Source: an uncultured Sphingorhabdus sp.
Lineage (GTDB): Bacteria; Pseudomonadota; Alphaproteobacteria; Sphingomonadales; Sphingomonadaceae
DNA length: 64,000 bases
Reading direction: 5' to 3'
Assembly: GCA_937873665.1 (NCBI GenBank)
Contig: CALMYW010000394.1
Location: forward strand, 620,001-684,000
Part shown: one piece after another, positions 45,334 to 53,799 of the stretch
How the letters are laid out: each line of letters opens with the position of its first letter
Numbering within the stretch: the stretch's first letter is position 1
Program-made: the position numbers and the translations under genes
Notes under the pieces: generated by a model
The model's database searches: none
Seen by the model: the letters and a program-made list of their open reading frames with translations, nothing else
What the model was told of the DNA's origin: nothing

Positions 45334-45349
45334 TTAAGAAGTGCTTAAC
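45334..45349 (-). promoter_or_regulatory. CtrA box in the glycine-zipper gene promoter
   Basis: TTAA-N7-TTAAC matches the CtrA consensus exactly. Because the site is also an inverted repeat (GTTAAG-5-CTTAAC, 45333-45349), it reads as a CtrA box on both strands. It lies about 53 bases upstream of the start codon of the minus-strand gene. Binding is inferred from the motif and from the presence of ctrA in this window. Confidence 0.7.
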
Positions 45350-45428
45350 ATTATTTTGAAGTGCGCACCATGACGCGAATGTAAATTGGGGGTGCCCTAG
45401 AACTTTTGTTCCAAAATGAAGCAGTGAG

Positions 45429-45911
45429 TCAGATGCGCGTTGAGAGCAGTTTAGCAAGCGCTTCGAACCCTGCGGCATCATCCGCATCGAACCGCGCTGG
45501 CAATGGGCTGTCGAGATCAATGACGGCTATCACTGCACCGTCCTGCTTCACCGGCACAACCAGTTCCGACCGGCTATCCGCATCACAGGCGATATGGCCG
45601 GGGAAAGAGTGGACATCTTCGACCAGTTGCGTTGTTCCTGTGCGCGCCGCTGCTCCGCATACGCCCTTATCGAGCGGGATTCTAATGCATGCCGATTTGC
45701 CTTGAAAAGGCCCAAGCACCAATTCACCGCCGACCATGCGATAGAAGCCCGCCCAGTTAAGGTCTGGCACGAATTGCCAGATCAACGCCGAGACGTTTGC
45801 CATATTGGCAATGCCGTCCGGCTCGCCGGCGGTCAGCGCATCGGCTGCCTTCAATAGCTCGGCGTATAGCTCCGTTTTAGGGAGGTCAGTTGCGATATCG
45901 AATGCGTACAT
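45429..45911 (-). CDS. Free methionine-(R)-sulfoxide reductase (GAF domain)
   Basis: GAF-fold enzyme (160 aa) that reduces free Met-(R)-sulfoxide with thioredoxin, a repair function for oxidised methionine. The three redox cysteines keep the family spacing: Cys75 (SACIR), Cys85 (GVCGAA) and Cys109 (IACDAD), at intervals 10 and 24 as in the E. coli protein. The start is placed at ATG 45911 (MYAFDIATDL), the usual N-terminus; a TTG at 45929 overlaps the arfB stop codon and is an alternative. It is the last gene of the pirin-wrbA-dioxygenase-arfB unit. Confidence 0.9.
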   Translation of the reverse strand: MYAFDIATDLPKTELYAELLKAADALTAGEPDGIANMANVSALIWQFVPDLNWAGFYRMVGGELVLGPFQGKSACIRIPLDKGVCGAAARTGTTQLVEDVHSFPGHIACDADSRSELVVPVKQDGAVIAVIDLDSPLPARFDADDAAGFEALAKLLSTRI

Positions 45912-45925
45912 GCTTGCCCAGATAG

Positions 45926-46327
45926 TCAATCGAGCCGGACTTTACCACGGCCCTTCTTGATTTCCCCCCGCCCCTTTTTGGCATCGACGCGTTTGGCCTT
46001 GGATGCCTTGCTCGGCTTTGTCTTGATCCGCGGGGCCTCCCGAACGAACGCCTGATCGATCAGGCGGATGATGCGCGCGCGGGCCTCTGCCCGGTTGGCC
46101 TCTCTTGTACGGTGTTCGCGCGCGGTGACGATCAACTCTCCCGACGATGTCATCTTGCTGCCTGCAAGGGTTTTCAGTTTGCGATAAGCATAGGGCGGAA
46201 GGCCCAATCGGAACACATCGACCCGCAACTGGCACGCGGTTGCCACCTTGTTGACATTCTGCCCGCCCGGACCGGTCGATGCCAGAAAGGTCTCTTCAAG
46301 CAGTTCCTCGGGCAGTTCAAACGGCAT
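45926..46327 (-). CDS. arfB: Alternative ribosome-rescue factor ArfB (peptidyl-tRNA hydrolase)
   Basis: Release-factor-like peptidyl-tRNA hydrolase (133 aa) that frees ribosomes stalled at mRNA ends. The catalytic GGQ is at residues 21-23 within STGPGGQNVNKV. The C-terminus is strongly basic (KAKRVDAKKGRGEIKKGRG), matching the tail that enters the empty mRNA channel. ATG 46327 is the sensible start; the same frame is open much further upstream, but only antisense-like sequence lies there. It is 31 bases downstream of the dioxygenase gene and 14 bases before fRMsr. The oxidative-damage context fits ribosome stalling under stress. Confidence 0.92.
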   Translation of the reverse strand: MPFELPEELLEETFLASTGPGGQNVNKVATACQLRVDVFRLGLPPYAYRKLKTLAGSKMTSSGELIVTAREHRTREANRAEARARIIRLIDQAFVREAPRIKTKPSKASKAKRVDAKKGRGEIKKGRGKVRLD

Positions 46328-46358
46328 ATCTTCTTTTAGGCCGCAGCTGACCACGGCG

Positions 46359-47150
46359 CTAGTCGAAACGCCATGCATCCATCGCGAGCACGCCATATTC
46401 GACGCTGGCGTACAGCTTGGTAGCCTTGCCCTCAAGACCGCCTGCGCCCAATGCCGCGAACAATGGCAGGATATGGTCCATAGTCGGATGATTGTCGGTT
46501 CCGTGCGGCGCGTGTCCAATCGCGCCGAGTACCGCATCGTGGCCGCCAGCCATCAATTGCCTATCGAGCCAGCCGAGGAAATCCGTTACCCAAGGTTGCG
46601 TAGGCGCATCGGCCGCATAGCCACCCCGGAAAAATGCATACAGATTGTGCGTAATCGCGCCTGATCCGATAACGAGGACGTTGTTGTCGCGCAGCGCCTC
46701 CAGCGCCAGACCCAGCCGATAATGATAGTCCGGCGTAGCACGCGAGTTGATCGAGACCTGCACCACCGGAATATCGGCATTGGGCCATGCCAGCATCAAC
46801 GGTGTCCAGGTGCCGTGATCGAACCCCCGTTCAGGGTCGAGGCGGTTCGCAATATCGGCGTCATCCAGCATCCGGGCTATGCGTTGCGCCAGTTCCGGTG
46901 AACCCGGAGCCGGATAGCGCATACGGTAAAGGGCATCCGGAAAGCTGCCAAAGTCGTGAATGGTTCCCGGTTGTTCGGCAGAGGTAATCGACGCCAGTGG
47001 TTCGTCATGATGCGCCGAGATCATGACGATGGCGTCCGGCCGTGTCGGCAGCTCGCCTGCCAGCCCGGCCAGAAAATGCCGGGCTGGCGTGTCGTCAATC
47101 ACTATGGTTGGCGCACCATGCGAAACGAATAAGGCGGGCTGCCTTGTCAT
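46359..47150 (-). CDS. Class III extradiol dioxygenase family protein (DODA/YgiD-like)
   Basis: Zinc/iron ring-cleavage dioxygenase family protein (263 aa), related to 4,5-DOPA extradiol dioxygenase. Metal ligands are in FVSHGAPT, MISAHHDEPLA and FDHGTWTPLMLAWP, and LVIGSGAITHNL completes the LigB-type active site. In such clusters it may cleave catechols or act on quinones; the substrate is unknown. The gene starts 3 bases after the wrbA stop codon, so the two are almost certainly co-transcribed. Confidence 0.88.
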   Translation of the reverse strand: MTRQPALFVSHGAPTIVIDDTPARHFLAGLAGELPTRPDAIVMISAHHDEPLASITSAEQPGTIHDFGSFPDALYRMRYPAPGSPELAQRIARMLDDADIANRLDPERGFDHGTWTPLMLAWPNADIPVVQVSINSRATPDYHYRLGLALEALRDNNVLVIGSGAITHNLYAFFRGGYAADAPTQPWVTDFLGWLDRQLMAGGHDAVLGAIGHAPHGTDNHPTMDHILPLFAALGAGGLEGKATKLYASVEYGVLAMDAWRFD

Positions 47151-47153
47151 GGC

Positions 47154-47753
47154 TCAGCCAAACAGCTTTGCTGCGGTGTTGGCAACGCGGCGACCAAGAT
47201 AGCGCGCGCCTTCAAGTTCGGTCTCGCTTGGCTGGCGGCTGCCATCACCATTGGCAATCGTAGTCGCGCCATAGGGCGCTCCGCCGACCACCTCGTCATT
47301 TCGCATCTGCCCGGCAAAGCCGTAATCGAGACCGACGATGGTCATGCCGAAATGCAGCAGGTTGGTGAGGATTGAGAACAAGGTCGTTTCCTGCCCACCA
47401 TGCTGGGTAGCGCTGGAAGTAAAGGCCGCGCCGACCTTGCCATTCAATTCGCCGCGCGCCCAGACGCCCCCGGCGGTGTCCCAGAACGCCGCCATCTGGC
47501 TCGACATCCGTCCGAAACGGGTGCCCGTGCCGACGATGATTGCGTCATAGTCTTTGAGTTCCTCGATAGTGGCAACCGGGGCAGCCTGATCGAGTTTGAA
47601 ATGCGCGGCTTGTGCGATCTCGAGCGGCGCGGTTTCGGGAACGCGTTTCACATCGACGGTCGCGCCGGTTTCACGCGCACCTTCGGCAATGGCGTTGGCC
47701 ATGGTCTCGATATGGCCATAGCTGGAATAATAGAGGACGAGGACTTTGGGCAT
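47154..47753 (-). CDS. wrbA: NAD(P)H:quinone oxidoreductase WrbA
   Basis: FMN-dependent two-electron quinone reductase (199 aa) that avoids semiquinone formation. The flavodoxin-like FMN loop [19 protein letters not shown] is near the N-terminus; [21 protein letters not shown] and [15 protein letters not shown] are diagnostic for WrbA. Cytoplasmic, tetrameric in homologues. Placed between the pirin gene (63-base gap with a hairpin repeat) and the extradiol dioxygenase gene, it fits a quinone/catechol detoxification role. Confidence 0.94.
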   Translation of the reverse strand: MPKVLVLYYSSYGHIETMANAIAEGARETGATVDVKRVPETAPLEIAQAAHFKLDQAAPVATIEELKDYDAIIVGTGTRFGRMSSQMAAFWDTAGGVWARGELNGKVGAAFTSSATQHGGQETTLFSILTNLLHFGMTIVGLDYGFAGQMRNDEVVGGAPYGATTIANGDGSRQPSETELEGARYLGRRVANTAAKLFG

Positions 47754-47776
47754 AAGATGGTTCTTTCTGGAAAAGG

Positions 47777-47816
47777 CCCCTCCTCCACGGCGGGAGGAGG
47801 GGTTCAGGGGGGAGGG
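47777..47816. repeat. Hairpin repeat between wrbA and pirin (family 4 relic)
   Basis: A 10-bp stem (CCCCTCCTCC/GGAGGAGGGG) is followed by TTCAGGGGGGAGGG. The same hairpin-plus-GGGGAGGG layout is found in the paired arms at 55633-55728, so this looks like a single, changed copy. It lies within an operon and may affect transcript processing. Confidence 0.55.
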
Positions 47817-48530
47817 TTAGTCTGCGTCTACAAGGACGATTTCGCTGTCTTCGATGGCGCTTATGGTGATCGTTCCCGCAGTGATCGCCACGCCGTCACG
47901 GGCGTTGGCGCGCTGACCATCTATGTCGATGGCACCCGTGGCAGGAACCAGATAGGCGTAACGCCGGTCGCCGACCTGATAGGTCAGGCTCTCGCCTGCC
48001 TTCAAAGTCGCACCGAGCACCCGCGCATCGGTGCGGATGGGGAGTGCATCGCTATCTTCTTCAAAGCCGCTGGCCAGCACCTGCCAAGCACCGGAACGGT
48101 CACTTTTGGGGAAGGGTTTGGTACCCCAGCTGGGCGCGCCACCGGTCCGCTTCGGCACGATCCAGATCTGGAATAGCGTCGTTGCCTCATCCTCCAGATT
48201 ATATTCGGCGTGGCGGATGCCAGTACCAGCGCTCATCACCTGCACATCGCCCGCAGCGGTGCGGCCTTTGTTCCCCAGGCTATCCTGATGGGTAATTGCG
48301 CCAGTGCGGATATAGGTGATGATTTCCATGTCCGCATGAGGATGCGGGGGGAAGCCGGTTTGCGGCTGGATGATGTCATCATTCCAGACACGAAGGCTGC
48401 CCCAGCTCATGCGATCCGGGTCATGGTAATTGGCGAACGAGAAATGGTGATGGGCATCGAGCCAGCCATGATTGGCCCCGCCAAGGCTGGCGAAGGGGCG
48501 GATTTCCACCTTTGCTTTGCTGTCGATCAT
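47817..48530 (-). CDS. Pirin family protein
   Basis: Bicupin of the pirin family (237 aa), probably with quercetin- or catechol-dioxygenase-like metal chemistry (YhhW group). The metal-binding residues are visible in FPPHPHADMEIITYIRTGAITHQDSLGN, and GTGIRHAEYN with the Glu/His pattern follows. The second cupin domain lacks obvious metal ligands, as is common. It is divergent from a LysR regulator (89-base gap) and heads the wrbA-dioxygenase-arfB-fRMsr unit. LysR-pirin-quinone reductase arrangements are a known theme in proteobacterial electrophile responses. Confidence 0.92.
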   Translation of the reverse strand: MIDSKAKVEIRPFASLGGANHGWLDAHHHFSFANYHDPDRMSWGSLRVWNDDIIQPQTGFPPHPHADMEIITYIRTGAITHQDSLGNKGRTAAGDVQVMSAGTGIRHAEYNLEDEATTLFQIWIVPKRTGGAPSWGTKPFPKSDRSGAWQVLASGFEEDSDALPIRTDARVLGATLKAGESLTYQVGDRRYAYLVPATGAIDIDGQRANARDGVAITAGTITISAIEDSEIVLVDAD

Positions 48531-48596
48531 CGGAATGCTCCTTATTTCTGTGTTGCCGCCAAAATAGGTCTATGAATTGGGATTGAAATAGAAACA

Positions 48597-48617
48597 TTGG
48601 AAACCTATTGTTTCCAA
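48597..48617. promoter_or_regulatory. Inverted repeat in the lysR-pirin intergenic region (LysR box candidate)
   Basis: TTGGAAAC-CTATT-GTTTCCAA is a perfect 8+8 inverted repeat with the T-N11-A layout of LysR-family operators. It ends 2 bases before the lysR start codon, which fits autorepression combined with control of the divergent pirin operon. Confidence 0.65.
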
Positions 48618-48619
48618 AT

Positions 48620-49516
48620 ATGCGACTACCTGATTATGAAGCCTGGAGCATTTTCGCCGCCGTCGCCGAAGAAGGCGGCTTTTCGCGCGCGGCGGAATTG
48701 CTCGGCCTGTCCAAGGCGACGGTATCCAAGGCCGTCTCCCGTCTGGAGGCTCAAGTCGGTGCGCCATTTTTCCACCGAACCTCGCGGCGTTTGGTATTAA
48801 GCGAGAGCGGCGTGTCGCTGCTCGAGCAGGCAAAAGCGATCGTCGCCGCAGGCGAGGCCGCCGAGGAAGCGGCGCGCGATGAGGCAAGCGAACCGGTCGG
48901 CCTGATCCGCCTCGCCGCACCGATGAGCTATGGCATCAGCCGCGTTGCACCTTTGCTCTCCGAATTTCTGTGCAGCCATCGCGGCATCAGCATCGACATG
49001 CACCTGTCCGACGCCAAAGTGGACCTGATCGGCGAGCGATTCGATCTGGCGCTGCGCATCGGCGCGCTGCCCGACAGCTCCTTGCGCGCGAGGCGGTTGC
49101 GCGGGGTTACCGGCTATGTCCTCGCCAGCCCCGATTATCTTGCGCAAAACGGCGAGCCGCGCCACCCTGCCCAACTGGGCGAGCATCGCTGCATCAGCTA
49201 TTCGCTCTCCTCCAGCCCCGAAAGCTGGCGTTTCACCGGTTCTGATGGCAGCGAGGCAGTCGTGCGGCTGTCCGGCCCACTGCGCGTAAACAATGGCGAG
49301 GCGATGCTGCCCGCCCTCTGTGCTGGTCTGGGCATTGGAATGTTGCCCGATTTCATCTGCGAACGGGATATCGCTGCGGGTCGTCTGAAACCGATATTGC
49401 AGGGCTGGAAAATCCCGCCCATCGCCATCCACATCGTCACCCCGCCGAGCACATTCCGCCCGCGCCGGGTTACGGCCTTGATCGATTTTCTGGTGGAGAA
49501 ATTGTCGACTATTTAG
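48620..49516 (+). CDS. LysR family transcriptional regulator
   Basis: DNA-binding regulator (298 aa). The N-terminal winged helix-turn-helix is clear: FSRAAELLGLSKATVSKAVSRLEAQVGAPFFHRTSRRL. The effector-binding domain occupies the rest, with the conserved SYSLSSSPESWRF and ALCAGLGIGMLPDFI. ATG 48620 is preferred to an in-frame TTG 12 bases upstream, which lies inside the operator repeat. It is divergent from the pirin gene and probably controls that operon and itself. Its stop codon overlaps that of the convergent S66 peptidase gene (TTAG). Confidence 0.92.
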   Translation: MRLPDYEAWSIFAAVAEEGGFSRAAELLGLSKATVSKAVSRLEAQVGAPFFHRTSRRLVLSESGVSLLEQAKAIVAAGEAAEEAARDEASEPVGLIRLAAPMSYGISRVAPLLSEFLCSHRGISIDMHLSDAKVDLIGERFDLALRIGALPDSSLRARRLRGVTGYVLASPDYLAQNGEPRHPAQLGEHRCISYSLSSSPESWRFTGSDGSEAVVRLSGPLRVNNGEAMLPALCAGLGIGMLPDFICERDIAAGRLKPILQGWKIPPIAIHIVTPPSTFRPRRVTALIDFLVEKLSTI

Positions 49517-50562
49517 GCGACCGCAGGCTCCAGCAGCCTCAACGTTCCGGCATCGGCATCAATTTCGGCCATCACGCCCTGCGGTATTGTGAACTGATCT
49601 GAAATATGCCCGAACCATGCGCCTTCAAAGGCAGGGATACCCAAAGGTTCAAAATGCTGGCGCAGGATCGAATTGAGGGTGAAGCTGCTGCCATCGGGAT
49701 TTCGGCAATTGGTGCACTGCCCAAAGACCACGCCTGCCAATCCCTTGAGCACGCCCGCCTGCCCCAATTGGGTCAGCATCCGGTCAATGCGATATTCGGC
49801 CTCGTCGATATCCTCGAGGAAGAGGATCGCACCGGTAAAGTCGGGTAGATAGGGCGTACCTGCAAGCGCAGTCAGCACCGTCAAATTGCCACCGAGCAAT
49901 TGTCCTTGAGCCTTGCCACCACGAATTTTGATCGTCCGCCAGCGCCGCTGCACCAGCCGGTCCTCATTGGCCTTGGGATTTTCAAACAAAGGCGTCGCCG
50001 CATCAAAGGCAATCCCTTTGAAGCTTTCAACCGAGGCCTTGCCCCAGGCGCTGCTGGCATTGGGTCCGTGCAGCGTCACCGCCCCGCCCTTTGCCGCGAT
50101 TGCCATATGGAGCGCGGTGATGTCGCTATAGCCCATCAGGAATTTGGGATTGGCCCGCACGACATCCCAGTCGACAAAGGGCAAGGCACGCGCCGCGCCC
50201 CAGCCACCGCGCACCGCGAAGATCGCTTTGACGTCCTTGTCGGCGAACATCGCATTGATATCGGAACCGCGTTCCTTGTCCTGCCCCGCCAGATAGCCAT
50301 AGCGCTTGAGCAGATTGGGCGCGCGCTTGGGCACCAGCCCCATCGCCCGGATCGCTTCCTCTACCAGCACCAGATCGAAGGGATCGTCGCTTGCCGAAGC
50401 GGGTTCGATCAGGCCGATGGTATCGCCGACTTTGATCCGTGGAGGCTTTATGCGCTTACCGGCAACAGGAGCGGCGAAAACCGCAACATTCAAAGCAGGC
50501 AGGGCCGGCGACGCCATCAGCGCCGCCAGCCCCGTCATGATTGTGCGACGCGACGGCGTCAG
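49513..50562 (-). CDS. S66 family LD-carboxypeptidase (MccF/LdcA-like), Tat signal
   Basis: Serine peptidase of family S66 (about 349 aa), which cleaves LD-peptide bonds of murein stem peptides or, in the MccF branch, Trojan-horse peptide-nucleotides. The nucleophile is in MGYSDITALH; the catalytic Glu is in ILFLEDIDEAEYRID and His in FGHISDQFT. A twin-arginine signal (SRRTIMTGLAALMAS) is present, so export is expected. The start is uncertain: no ATG/GTG/TTG lies right before the signal. A CTG at 50562 overlaps the receptor stop codon (CTGA) and follows GGAAG by 7 bases; ATG 50538 would cut off the RR pair and GTG 50625 lies inside the receptor gene. It is coupled to TonB receptor 3. Confidence 0.83.
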   Translation of the reverse strand: MTPSRRTIMTGLAALMASPALPALNVAVFAAPVAGKRIKPPRIKVGDTIGLIEPASASDDPFDLVLVEEAIRAMGLVPKRAPNLLKRYGYLAGQDKERGSDINAMFADKDVKAIFAVRGGWGAARALPFVDWDVVRANPKFLMGYSDITALHMAIAAKGGAVTLHGPNASSAWGKASVESFKGIAFDAATPLFENPKANEDRLVQRRWRTIKIRGGKAQGQLLGGNLTVLTALAGTPYLPDFTGAILFLEDIDEAEYRIDRMLTQLGQAGVLKGLAGVVFGQCTNCRNPDGSSFTLNSILRQHFEPLGIPAFEGAWFGHISDQFTIPQGVMAEIDADAGTLRLLEPAVA

Positions 50563-53500
50563 AACTTTGCTTCCACAGCCAGCGTGAACGAACGGCCACG
50601 TGGGTCGGCGACGCGGGGTTCCCACGACCCACCCGAGCCGTTGATAGTATCATATGTGATCGCAAACGGCGGGTCCTTGTCGAAAAGGTTCCTGATACCG
50701 AAAGTGATCTCATAATTCGGCGCCAAGCCCTTATATGCCAGCGCAAAATTATAGGTCATGTAAGGCTTTACCCGCTCGTTATAGTCAGGTCGCGTATTGC
50801 CACGCGGGTTCAGGAAGTTCGGCAGAACGAAATTCCTGTAGCCCGAGCGATAGATTTGCGACAGCGACAGCGAAATATCTTCGGTCGAATAGCTGATGAA
50901 GGCATTATGCTTCCACCGCAGTCCAAGATCACCCGAAAGCGAGAAGATATTGATCAGGCTCGCGCCGAATGGCGATGTCGGCGTCAGTTTCTCTTTCTTC
51001 TTAAGAAGATAGGTTCCATCCAGTCCGAAGTCGAGCGAACCGCTCAACGCATCAAAACCTCCACGAAATGCCACTTCAATACCTTGCGTCTTGCGAGCAC
51101 CCGCATTGATCCAGCGTTGGTCGATAGCTGTTATGTCACCCGCCGCATCCTTTATGAATCGATCCGGGAACGTTGCTGCATTCTGAAGCAACTGCTGGAC
51201 AGTCAACGTTGTAATGGTTCCGTCGACGTCAATCGACCACCAGTCGAGAGACAAGCTGAATCGCGGCGCGGGCCTCAATACAATGCCCAGCGAGAATTGC
51301 TCAGCCTCTTCAGGCCCAAGATTAAGGTTACCACCGTTCAATAGTGCAGGCGTTATATTGGCGCAGTTGGGGTCGATTGGTGGCGTGTTGTCGACAACCA
51401 ATGACGGGCATTTGAACGGATCGACGACGGCTGCGCTAGTTGAAGTAGTCGCAGTGATGCCATTGAATATCTGGTTAAAGGTCGGAACGCGGAATCCCGT
51501 ATTATAGGAACCTCGAAGCAAAGCCCAATCCATAGGCTGGAATTTAAACGAAAATTTCGGGTTAATAGTGCTGCCAAAACCCGTGTAGTCATCGATACGA
51601 GCAGCAGCCGTAAGTTCCAGCATATCAAATACGGGGAGCAAGACTTCTGCATATGCGGCCTTGACGTTCCGCTTCTGGGGAGCGAGCGCATTCGCGTTGT
51701 CAAAGGCCACATTGAATATATCCGGCTGCGCAAGGATGTTGCCGGCATCCGATCCGTTGAATTCGTAGGTCTCTTTGCGATAGTCGATGCCAACGGCTAC
51801 TTTTGCATCGCCACCGGGAAGAGCAAATAAGGAGCCTGATACTGAAGCATCAAACTGCAGAACTTTGTAGCGCCCACCATAAAGCGTCGTTCCTTTGGCT
51901 GAAACTGCATCGAGCGCGGCAAGTGCAGCTGCCGATTGCTGCAGCGAGAAAGGGTTGATGATCCCACTGTTGAAAAGGCCGACAATACCTGGCCCCGAGG
52001 CCCCTGGCGCCGTTGGCGCGCGCGGATCATTTTGGCCTGGCAGACCGATAATCACACCATTGGCATCACGGGTCGTGGTGCGGAAAACACCAGTGTAGTG
52101 ATAGCCTGTCCCCAACACCGATTGCGACTCGCTTTGGGCGTAGGAACCGCCAACGCGATAATCCCATCCGCCGCCGAGCGGGCCATCCAGCCCCAATGCG
52201 GCACGGAAAGTTTTGGTATCGGTTTGATATTCGCGCGGGCCACAAGTTACGCAGCGCCAGCGGAACGACAAAGGCAAACCATAGCGAGCATCCAAAGCCG
52301 CCTGCTGAGCCGGGTTGGTAAAGGCACCCCTGATCGAATTGAATACCTGATTATATGTTGATGCCGTCTGTGCATTTAATGGATAATAAATCGGCAGGTT
52401 CACAGCTGTCGAAACAGATGTCGAATATTGGTTGTTCGAGAATATTTTTGACGAATTAGCGTCAGATCCGGTCAGTTCGGCCGACAGTAAATGGTCGCCA
52501 CCCAGATCAGCTACACCGCGCACATAATAAGTTAGCGTTTCGATCGGCTGCTGCAGGACAACGTTGCGTCCGGTATCCCACGCGCAGGCATAATAGGCCG
52601 TCGCGGTGTTCCACAAATCATAGTCATAATTCATCCCGTCAGGCATTGAATCACAGCCCGCTCCACCCGGGAGGTCAAGAATATTAATGCCGCCCGCAGC
52701 AGCGTTGGCGCCATTCGGCGCAGTCAAAGTCAATCCTTGCAACAAAGAACCGGTTGGTGACTGGAAGGCATTTCCTGCAACGTTGAAAGCCGTCGCAATA
52801 GGTGTACCGCGCGTATCAATCGACAGGCCTTGGTTGGGACGGTCACCATCGGTGAATTTTCGGTCCGAACCTTTCAGTATTTTGTTCCAGCGATAGGAAA
52901 CGGCACCCATGATGTTGAAGCCGTTCTCGTTCAAATCACCATAGCCCGCAATTCCACCTAATCGGTAAATCGCTCCGTCGCCGCGCTCGGTAATGTCAAC
53001 ATTGCCTGAAAGGCCAAGACCCTGATAGTTCGTCTTGGTGATAAAGTTGATCACGCCGCCAATCGCATCAGTCCCATAAATGGCCGATGCACCATCTTTC
53101 AGGATTTCGACGCGCTCCATAGCAGAAAAGGGAATCTGGTTGACGTCGACTGCCGAGCCGGAAAGTCCGTGCGCCGCAACACGTCGACCGTTCAACAGCA
53201 CAAGTGTTGCCGCATTACCCTGACCGCGAAGGTTAGCGGACGACAAACCATTGGTGCCGCGCTGGGCACCCTGCACGACATCGGCGTTAGATGCGAGATT
53301 TTCGGGGCCCGTGCCGCTGGTGCTCAAAAATTGGAGCATCTGTTCGGGGCTGGTAATGCCTTCACGCGTCAGTTCCTGCGTCGTGATCACAGTCAAAGGC
53401 AATGCACTGTTATTTGGATCCTGCTTGATGCGTGAGCCGGTCACAACAATGGCTTCGCTGCTCGCTTCCGTTGAAGCGTCATCGTCGGCAACGCTCGCAT

Positions 53501-53567
53501 CCTGCGCCACCACCGGTGCCGCGAGGCTCGCGGCGGTCAGATATAATGCCAGCTTGTGCAATTTCAT
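50559..53567 (-). CDS. TonB-dependent receptor 3
   Basis: Outer-membrane TonB-dependent receptor (1002 aa), the longest protein in the window. A signal peptide ending PVVAQD precedes a TonB-box-like AIVVTGSRIKQDPNNSALP, the plug domain with VEILKDGASAIYGTDAIGGVINFITK, and a long barrel ending in the short VEAKF terminus. The plug sequence DGASAIYGTDAIGG is typical of the group that imports peptides or oligosaccharides (BtuB/FepA-distant, often called TonB receptor of the OmpA/xanthan type). GGAGGG 7 bases upstream supports the ATG. Its 3' end overlaps the S66 peptidase start by 4 bases if CTG is used, suggesting that import and peptide cleavage are linked. Confidence 0.93.
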   Translation of the reverse strand: MKLHKLALYLTAASLAAPVVAQDASVADDDASTEASSEAIVVTGSRIKQDPNNSALPLTVITTQELTREGITSPEQMLQFLSTSGTGPENLASNADVVQGAQRGTNGLSSANLRGQGNAATLVLLNGRRVAAHGLSGSAVDVNQIPFSAMERVEILKDGASAIYGTDAIGGVINFITKTNYQGLGLSGNVDITERGDGAIYRLGGIAGYGDLNENGFNIMGAVSYRWNKILKGSDRKFTDGDRPNQGLSIDTRGTPIATAFNVAGNAFQSPTGSLLQGLTLTAPNGANAAAGGINILDLPGGAGCDSMPDGMNYDYDLWNTATAYYACAWDTGRNVVLQQPIETLTYYVRGVADLGGDHLLSAELTGSDANSSKIFSNNQYSTSVSTAVNLPIYYPLNAQTASTYNQVFNSIRGAFTNPAQQAALDARYGLPLSFRWRCVTCGPREYQTDTKTFRAALGLDGPLGGGWDYRVGGSYAQSESQSVLGTGYHYTGVFRTTTRDANGVIIGLPGQNDPRAPTAPGASGPGIVGLFNSGIINPFSLQQSAAALAALDAVSAKGTTLYGGRYKVLQFDASVSGSLFALPGGDAKVAVGIDYRKETYEFNGSDAGNILAQPDIFNVAFDNANALAPQKRNVKAAYAEVLLPVFDMLELTAAARIDDYTGFGSTINPKFSFKFQPMDWALLRGSYNTGFRVPTFNQIFNGITATTSTSAAVVDPFKCPSLVVDNTPPIDPNCANITPALLNGGNLNLGPEEAEQFSLGIVLRPAPRFSLSLDWWSIDVDGTITTLTVQQLLQNAATFPDRFIKDAAGDITAIDQRWINAGARKTQGIEVAFRGGFDALSGSLDFGLDGTYLLKKKEKLTPTSPFGASLINIFSLSGDLGLRWKHNAFISYSTEDISLSLSQIYRSGYRNFVLPNFLNPRGNTRPDYNERVKPYMTYNFALAYKGLAPNYEITFGIRNLFDKDPPFAITYDTINGSGGSWEPRVADPRGRSFTLAVEAKF

Positions 53568-53749
53568 GTGATAGCCCTCCAGCTAATGCCACCCCGCTGT
53601 ACGGTTGCGGCATATTAAAACCCTGAAAGTTAAGGCTAGCAACGCAATATCCGCTTGGCAAATGGCAATTCGACAAAATATTCGGGTATTTTAATGCGTA
53701 CCGCTGAAATTATTTTCTGACGCCCGGAAACCCGAAAACCCTAGGATTT

Positions 53750-53792
53750 GAGTCACTTTTGCTCGATCGGACTCCCCGCGACTCGTGGATTC
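53750..53792. promoter_or_regulatory. Cluster of four GANTC (CcrM) methylation sites
   Basis: GAGTC at 53750, GACTC at 53770, GACTC at 53780 and GATTC at 53788 fall within 43 bases, directly upstream of the CtrA box. GANTC is the CcrM methylation site in alphaproteobacteria, and the methylation state of a GANTC in the ctrA P1 promoter sets its timing in Caulobacter. The density here is far above the expectation for a random stretch. Confidence 0.8.
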
Positions 53793-53799
53793 CCGCGCG

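Noticed and set aside
45408..45421. AGAAC-TTTT-GTTCC inverted repeat, considered as a LexA site
   Set aside because: The spacing does not fit the alphaproteobacterial LexA box (GTTC-N7-GTTC), and no SOS gene is adjacent.
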